DNA from: Hydrogenophaga palleronii_A | GTDB lineage: Bacteria > Pseudomonadota > Gammaproteobacteria > Burkholderiales > Burkholderiaceae_C | Reading direction: 5' to 3' | DNA: 64,000 nucleotides | Assembly (NCBI RefSeq): GCF_031457455.1 | Contig: NZ_JAVDWU010000001.1 | Span: 434,001 to 498,000 of the forward strand | Shown: piece by piece, positions 59,512 through 64,000 of the stretch | How positions within the stretch are numbered: the stretch's first letter is position 1 | How the letters are laid out: every line of letters starts with the position of its first letter | Notes under the pieces: generated by a model | Database searches by the model: none | The model's input: the letters and a program-made list of their open reading frames with translations, nothing else | Told to the model about the DNA's origin: nothing | Made by a program: the position numbers and the translations under genes

Positions 59512-60378
59512 ATGAAAAAAGTGCTTGGTGTTCACAATGCGCCGCCCCGCCACTGGGTGGGTGACGGTTTCCCTGTGCGCTCACTGTTCAGCTACGACGG
59601 CCTGGGCCTGCAGCTCAGCCCGTTCCTGATGCTCGACCACGCCGCACCCACACACTTTGAACCGGCGGCTCGCCCACGCGGCGTGGGGCAGCACCCGCAC
59701 CGCGGGTTCGAGACCGTGACCATCGTCTACCAGGGCGAGCTGGAACACCGCGATTCCACCGGTGCTGGCGGGAAAATTGGTGCTGGTGACGTGCAGTGGA
59801 TGACGGCGGCCGGCGGGATCGTGCACGAAGAATTCCATTCGCGAGCGTTCACTGAGAGTGGCGGAACGATGGAAATGGTGCAGCTGTGGGTGAACCTGCC
59901 CGCCAAAGACAAGCTGGCGCCAGCGGGCTACCAGACGCTGCTGGACGCCCAGATCCCATCGGTGGACTTGCCAGACGGGGCAGGCCGTGTGCGCGTGATT
60001 GCGGGGTCGTTTGACGGGCACCATGGGCCGGCACGCACCTTCACGCCCATTGATGTGTGGGACATCCGCCTGCAGCCCAACGGCAGTTCGCAATTAAAGG
60101 CGCACGAAGGTCACACGCTGGCGCTGGTGGTGCTCAAGGGCACGGTGATGGTGAACGCGGAGCACGTGGCGCGCGAAGGCCAACTGGTGCACCTGGACCG
60201 GGCGGGCAGCGATGTCAGCATCGAAGCCAACGGCGAGGCCACGGTGCTCTGGCTTTCAGGCGAGCCGATCGATGAACCGGTGGTGGGCTACGGGCCGTTT
60301 GTGATGAACAGCGAGGCCGAGATTCACCAGGCGATTGCGGACTTCAACAGCGGCAAGTTCGGGCGGGTGCCGGCCTGA
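59512..60378 (+). CDS. Pirin-family bicupin protein
   Basis: 288 aa with AAGGAG before ATG 59512. The N-terminal cupin has the metal-binding HPHRGFETVTIVYQGELEHRDS (about residues 61-82) and WMTAAGGIVHEE. A C-terminal cupin follows (about 180-270; LVVLKGTVMVNAEHVAREGQLVHL). Members include quercetinases and redox-sensing co-regulators; function is not assignable. It is convergent with xdhC. Confidence 0.92.
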   Translation: MKKVLGVHNAPPRHWVGDGFPVRSLFSYDGLGLQLSPFLMLDHAAPTHFEPAARPRGVGQHPHRGFETVTIVYQGELEHRDSTGAGGKIGAGDVQWMTAAGGIVHEEFHSRAFTESGGTMEMVQLWVNLPAKDKLAPAGYQTLLDAQIPSVDLPDGAGRVRVIAGSFDGHHGPARTFTPIDVWDIRLQPNGSSQLKAHEGHTLALVVLKGTVMVNAEHVAREGQLVHLDRAGSDVSIEANGEATVLWLSGEPIDEPVVGYGPFVMNSEAEIHQAIADFNSGKFGRVPA

Positions 60379-60394
60379 AAGCCTGAAATCAAGG

Positions 60395-60417
60395 CAGGGC
60401 GCCGCGTCAGCGCCCTG
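60395..60417. terminator. Perfect inverted repeat between convergent pirin and xdhC genes
   Basis: CAGGGCGC, loop CGCGTCA, GCGCCCTG overlaps the xdhC stop codon and lies 17 bases after the pirin stop. It has no T tract on either strand. It could serve as a bidirectional terminator or RNA end. Confidence 0.4.
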
Positions 60418-61438
60418 TGGCGTGCGCAGTCGAATCGGCCATTGCCGCCTTGCCCTTGGCCACCGGCGTCGGCTTGTCCAGTCGCACGCCGTTTTTCACC
60501 GCCACCACCTCGGCCATGATGGACAGCGCAATTTCGGCCGGGGTCTTGCTGCCTATGTAGAGGCCGGCCGGGCCGTGCAGCGCTTGCAGAGCTTCGTCAG
60601 AAAGACCGAAGTGTTCGCGCAGGCGGGCGCGGCGCTGTTCGCTGTTGCGCCTTGACCCGATGGCGCCCACATAAAAGGCCTGGGACTGCAGGGCGTCGAT
60701 CAGCGCCAGGTCGTCCAGCTTGGGGTCGTGGGTGAGTGCAACCACGGCGGTGCGGGCGTCGGGTTTCAGGCGCAGCACCAGGTCGTCGGGCATTTCGTGG
60801 CTCAGCTGCACGCCGGGCAGCGCCCAGGTGGCGCACTGCTCGGAACGCGGGTCGCACACGATCACCTCGAAGCCCATGCTCAGCGCCATTTCGCTCAGGT
60901 AGCGCGAGAGGTCACCGGCGCCGATGACGATCAGCCTGGCCTGCGGACCCAGAAAGGTGTGCAGCTGGGTGTCGTCGAGCCGGGGCACGCCATCGCGCTG
61001 GCCAGGTCGCAGGGTCACTTCTCCACTGTTCAGGTCGAGCACGCGTTCGGTGCTCTGGCGTTGCTGGCAGGCCTGCAACAGCTCGTGCAGCCTGCTGTGG
61101 GCGGCCACCGGCTCCAGCACCAGTTCCACCGTGCCCCCGCAGGGCAGGCCAAAGCGGTGCGCCTCATCGGCAGAGATGCCGTAGCGCAGCACGGTGGGCG
61201 TGCCGCTGGCGCACACCGCGGCCACGCCGCCTTCGTGAATGCGGTGGATCAGGTCGTCTTCAATGCAGCCGCCCGAGACCGAACCCACGGTTTCGCCCCT
61301 GGCGTTGATGGCCATGAGCGAACCCGGCGGACGCGGCGAAGAGCCCCATGTGCGCGCCACGGTCACCAGCACCACCGGCTCGCCTGCGGCGTGCCATTCG
61401 GTGGCGGTGCGCAATACACGGGTGTCGAGGTCTTCCAT
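60407..61438 (-). CDS. XdhC/CoxF-family molybdenum-hydroxylase maturation protein
   Basis: 343 aa. The N-terminal XdhC/CoxI domain (about 10-90; VTVARTWGSSPRPPGSLMAI, GSVSGGCIEDDL) is followed by a Rossmann-like domain (about 165-300; RLIVIGAGDLSRYLSEMAL, ALTHDPKLDDLAL, YVGAIGSRRNSEQRRARL). XdhC proteins bind and sulfurate the molybdenum cofactor before it enters xanthine-dehydrogenase-type enzymes. It starts 21 bases after the Mo-subunit stop. Confidence 0.92.
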   Translation of the reverse strand: MEDLDTRVLRTATEWHAAGEPVVLVTVARTWGSSPRPPGSLMAINARGETVGSVSGGCIEDDLIHRIHEGGVAAVCASGTPTVLRYGISADEAHRFGLPCGGTVELVLEPVAAHSRLHELLQACQQRQSTERVLDLNSGEVTLRPGQRDGVPRLDDTQLHTFLGPQARLIVIGAGDLSRYLSEMALSMGFEVIVCDPRSEQCATWALPGVQLSHEMPDDLVLRLKPDARTAVVALTHDPKLDDLALIDALQSQAFYVGAIGSRRNSEQRRARLREHFGLSDEALQALHGPAGLYIGSKTPAEIALSIMAEVVAVKNGVRLDKPTPVAKGKAAMADSTAHATGR

Positions 61439-61459
61439 GGCGGCTCCTGTGGGTGGCGA

Positions 61460-63739
61460 TCATGCCATCTTGAAGGGCAGTTCGCGCAGCGGTTTGCCTG
61501 TCAATTGCGCAATGGCGTTGGCAAAGGCCGGCGCCAGCGGTGGCACGCCCGGCTCGCCCATGCCGGTGGGGGCGTCGGCGCTGGGCACGATGTGCACCGC
61601 GATGGCCGGCATGTCGGTGATGCGTGGCACCACGAAGTCGCCGAAGTTGCTCTGCTCCACCACGCCGTCTTTCAGGGTGATGGCCGCACCCGGCAGGCAC
61701 ATGGACAGGCCCATGAGCGCGCCACCCTGGATCTGCGCTTCCACACTCTTCGGATTCACCGCCAGGTTGCAGTGCACGCCGGCGGTGACCTGGTGCAGCT
61801 TGGGCGCACCGTCGACCACCGAGGCTTCCACCACATAGGCCACCACCGAGCTGAACGATTCGTGCACCGCCACGCCCCAGGCGCGGCCGGCGGCCAGCTT
61901 CTTCTTGCCGTAGCCGCTCTTGTCGACCGCCAGTTGCAGCGCGGCGCGGTGGCGTGTGGCCTTGGCGTCCATGAGCTTCATGCGGTAGGCCACCGGGTCT
62001 TGTCTGGTGGCGCGGGCGATGTCGTCGATCAGCGTTTCCATCACGTAGCCGGTGTGGGTGGATCCCACGCTGCGCCACCACAGCACCGGCACGTTGAGCT
62101 TGGGGTGGTGGGCGGAGAGCCGCATGGGCACGTGGTAGGGCTCTTTCATGCCTTCCACCATGGTCGTGTCCACGCCGCCCTGGACCATCATGGGTTCAAA
62201 GAAGGTGCCGGCCATGATGGACTGGCCAACGATCACATGGTCCCAGGCTAGCACCTTGCCTTCGGCGTCAAACCCGATCTCTGCGCGGTGCACGTGCATG
62301 GGGCGGTAGTAGCCGCCACGCACGTCGTCTTCGCGGCTCCAGAGTGTGCGCACCGGCGCGCTGTGGCCGGCGGCCTGTGCGGCCTTGGCGATGCTGCAGG
62401 CCTCCACCACATAGTCGCTGGCGATGATGGCGCGCCGGCCAAAGCCACCGCCCGCCATCTGCACTTCCAGGGCCACGTTCTCGGGTTTCACACCCAGCAC
62501 GCGCGCAGCGGCGGCAGCGTCGGTGCCGGGCATCTGGGTGCCCACCCAGAGCTTGGCCTTGGCGTCGGCCCCTGTGCCAGTGAGCTGCACGGTGCAGTTC
62601 AGCGGTTCCATGGGCGCGTGCGCGAGGTAGGGGAACACGAATTCGGCGCTGATCTTGAGCGGTGCGCTGGCCAGCGGGGCCATGTCGGCGTCGTGCTTGA
62701 TGTGGCCGGTCTTGGCCGCGAGCTCGCGGTAGCTGGCGAGCTGGCGGGTGCTGTCCACTTTTTCCCGGCCGGCGTCGTTCCACTGCACTTTCAGTGCCTC
62801 GCGACCCTGCTTGGCGGCCCAGTAGCCGTTGGCCAGTACGGCCACGCCTTCGCCGCCATCGTGCAGGGGCACGCGCAGCACCGCCTTCACGCCGGGCACG
62901 GCGCGGGCAGCGGCGTCGTCCACCGCGGCCACCTTGCTGCCAAACACCGGCGGGCGGGCCAGCACGGCAGTGAGCATGCCCGGCAGGTTCACATCGATGC
63001 CGAAGTCCTGCTGGCCGCTGGATTTGTCCCTGGCGTCGAGCCGGGTGGTGGGCTGGCCGATGATCTTGAAGCGGGCAGGGTCCTTGAGCGTCACCTGGGC
63101 TGGCACAGGCTGCTGCATGGCGGCTTCGGCCAGTTCGCCGTAGCCGAGGCGCTTGCCGCCGGGGCCAATGACGACGCTGCGCTCTGCGGCCAGCGATGAG
63201 ACGGGCACGTTCCACTGTTTGGCCGCTGCCGCCAGCAGCATGGCGCGGGTGCGTGCGCCCAGCTCGCGGTACTGGGTGTAGGAATGTTTCATCGACGTGG
63301 AGCCGCCGGTGATGTGCAGGCCAAAGGCAGGGTCGGCGTAGGCCATGTCGGCGCTGCCGTGCACGGCCTGCACCCGGGTCCAGTCGGCGTCCAGCTCTTC
63401 GGCCAGCACCATGGCCAGGCCGGTGTGCACACCCTGACCGAATTCCAGGCGGTTGATGGTCACGGTGATGGCGCCGTCGCTGGCGATGCGCACGAATGCA
63501 GCCGGTTGTTGCGAGGGCTTGAGGCCGTCGGCCGCGGCGGGTGCAGCCGCATCTTGCTGGGCGTTGGCCAGCAGGGGGAAGGCGCCGAGCGCGAACCCTG
63601 AGGCGGTGGCCACCTTGAGGAAGCTGCGGCGGGCAATGCCTCCGTCGCTGGGGGTGTCAGACGCGTCTTGCAGGCGGTGGGCCAGCGCGGGCGGCAGCAT
63701 CGACCGGATCTGGTCGGCGGAGAGGGAAGGGATGTGCAT
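61460..63739 (-). CDS. Molybdopterin-binding subunit of a Tat-exported xanthine dehydrogenase-family oxidoreductase (IorB-like)
   Basis: 759 aa from ATG at 63739 (MHIPSLSADQ); the longer frame upstream overlaps the iron-sulfur gene. A Tat signal is present (ARRSFLKVATASGFALG, about 36-52). The Mo-binding halves show NRLEFGQGVHTGLAMVLAEEL, FGSKVAAVDDAAARAVPGVKAV, HAPMEPLNCTV, VQMAGGGFGRR and VLWWRSVGSTHTGYVMETLID. PTGMGEPGVPPLAPAFANA lies at the end. This single-chain organisation with an N-terminal Tat signal is typical of isoquinoline 1-oxidoreductase or aldehyde-dehydrogenase-like enzymes in the periplasm. The substrate cannot be read. Confidence 0.93.
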   Translation of the reverse strand: MHIPSLSADQIRSMLPPALAHRLQDASDTPSDGGIARRSFLKVATASGFALGAFPLLANAQQDAAAPAAADGLKPSQQPAAFVRIASDGAITVTINRLEFGQGVHTGLAMVLAEELDADWTRVQAVHGSADMAYADPAFGLHITGGSTSMKHSYTQYRELGARTRAMLLAAAAKQWNVPVSSLAAERSVVIGPGGKRLGYGELAEAAMQQPVPAQVTLKDPARFKIIGQPTTRLDARDKSSGQQDFGIDVNLPGMLTAVLARPPVFGSKVAAVDDAAARAVPGVKAVLRVPLHDGGEGVAVLANGYWAAKQGREALKVQWNDAGREKVDSTRQLASYRELAAKTGHIKHDADMAPLASAPLKISAEFVFPYLAHAPMEPLNCTVQLTGTGADAKAKLWVGTQMPGTDAAAAARVLGVKPENVALEVQMAGGGFGRRAIIASDYVVEACSIAKAAQAAGHSAPVRTLWSREDDVRGGYYRPMHVHRAEIGFDAEGKVLAWDHVIVGQSIMAGTFFEPMMVQGGVDTTMVEGMKEPYHVPMRLSAHHPKLNVPVLWWRSVGSTHTGYVMETLIDDIARATRQDPVAYRMKLMDAKATRHRAALQLAVDKSGYGKKKLAAGRAWGVAVHESFSSVVAYVVEASVVDGAPKLHQVTAGVHCNLAVNPKSVEAQIQGGALMGLSMCLPGAAITLKDGVVEQSNFGDFVVPRITDMPAIAVHIVPSADAPTGMGEPGVPPLAPAFANAIAQLTGKPLRELPFKMA

Positions 63740-63753
63740 GGTGGTGTCTCCTG

Positions 63754-64000
63754 TCAGGCCAGCGAACGGGCCGCCTCCTGGATGGCAAGCCGAATGCGCG
63801 CATAGGTGCCGCAGCGGCAGATGTTGCCGGCCATGGCGGCGTCGATGTCGGCGTCGGTGGGCTTCTTGTTGGTCTTGAGCAGGGCGGTGGCGCTCATGAT
63901 CTGGCCGCTCTGGCAGTAGCCGCACTGAGCCACGTCGTGCTTGACCCACGCGGTCTGCAAGGCGGTGCCCACGCGGTCCTTGCCACCGGTGGTGGACTCG
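63754..64000 (-). CDS. (2Fe-2S)-binding small subunit of the molybdenum hydroxylase, cut by the window end
   Basis: Only the C-terminal about 81 residues are present; the frame runs off the window edge. The second [2Fe-2S] motif is complete: VAQCGYCQSGQIMSATALL and GNICRCGTYARIRLAI (four Cys, CGYC...CRC type). The N-terminal plant-type ferredoxin domain lies outside. It is the electron-transfer partner of the Mo subunit 14 bases downstream, in IorA-type order. Confidence 0.93.
   Translation of the reverse strand, partial: ESTTGGKDRVGTALQTAWVKHDVAQCGYCQSGQIMSATALLKTNKKPTDADIDAAMAGNICRCGTYARIRLAIQEAARSLA

Noticed and set aside
1..64000. CRISPR array, prophage, integrase, transposase or rRNA
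   Set aside because: No direct-repeat/spacer series, no recombinase or phage motif and no rRNA signature found on reading both strands.

Overview
The window is high-GC DNA with dense, mostly operonic bacterial genes. It reads as a chromosomal segment of a betaproteobacterium of order Burkholderiales, most likely family Comamonadaceae. Supporting this inference are the gene neighbourhoods (riboflavin genes-nusB-aminotransferase-tolQRA, a type IV minor-pilin cluster, a hopanoid-type hpnD/hpnE pair, an extracellular polyhydroxybutyrate depolymerase, HiPIP) and two families of GC-rich intergenic repeats. I see no transposase, integrase, phage gene, CRISPR array or rRNA. There is one tRNA, tRNA-Ser(GCU).

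Layout. 1-4018 (+): the end of a hybrid sensor kinase, then a SulP transporter and a tandem universal-stress protein. 4058-11972 (-): a long colinear run ribD-ribE-ribBX-ribH-nusB-aminotransferase-ybgC-tolQ-tolR-tolA, joining flavin synthesis to the Tol envelope machine. 12078-20058: a lone pseudopilin (+) facing a complete minor-pilin operon fimT-pilV-pilW-pilX-pilY1-pilE (-). 20206-23373 (-): a lytic transglycosylase with its own promoter and leader, then a ZTP-type riboswitch, glyA and nrdR. 23535-26804 (+): two tiny stop/start-coupled ORFs, a perfect intrinsic terminator and a large DUF349 protein. 26949-32528 (-): an envelope-flavoured operon (TPR protein, L,D-transpeptidase, two cyclophilins, lpxH, mtfA). 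32788-38598 (+): cysS, an AlkA-type glycosylase, accA, tilS, aspartokinase and tRNA-Ser. 38710-40117: an EamA permease (+) and an S4/Hsp15 protein (-).

40158-49654 (+) is the most interesting accessory block. It holds a PAS-AAA-Fis sigma-54 activator, three inverted-repeat upstream sites, a near-perfect -24/-12 promoter, a Peripla_BP_6 binding protein, a secreted type-2 PHB depolymerase, the four LivGFHM ABC subunits, and a cytoplasmic alpha/beta hydrolase. I read it as a possible secreted-depolymerase, uptake and intracellular-hydrolysis unit for polyhydroxyalkanoate breakdown products under sigma-54 control. That reading is inference.

49696-64000 is mostly housekeeping and small metabolic genes: hemH, a HAD hydrolase, a GST, a ProX-like lipoprotein, an SH3 protein, hpnE/hpnD, HiPIP, a GNAT, a CSD-DUF1294 fusion, RidA and pirin. 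It ends in a molybdenum hydroxylase operon (2Fe-2S subunit cut by the window end, Tat-exported Mo subunit, XdhC maturation factor).
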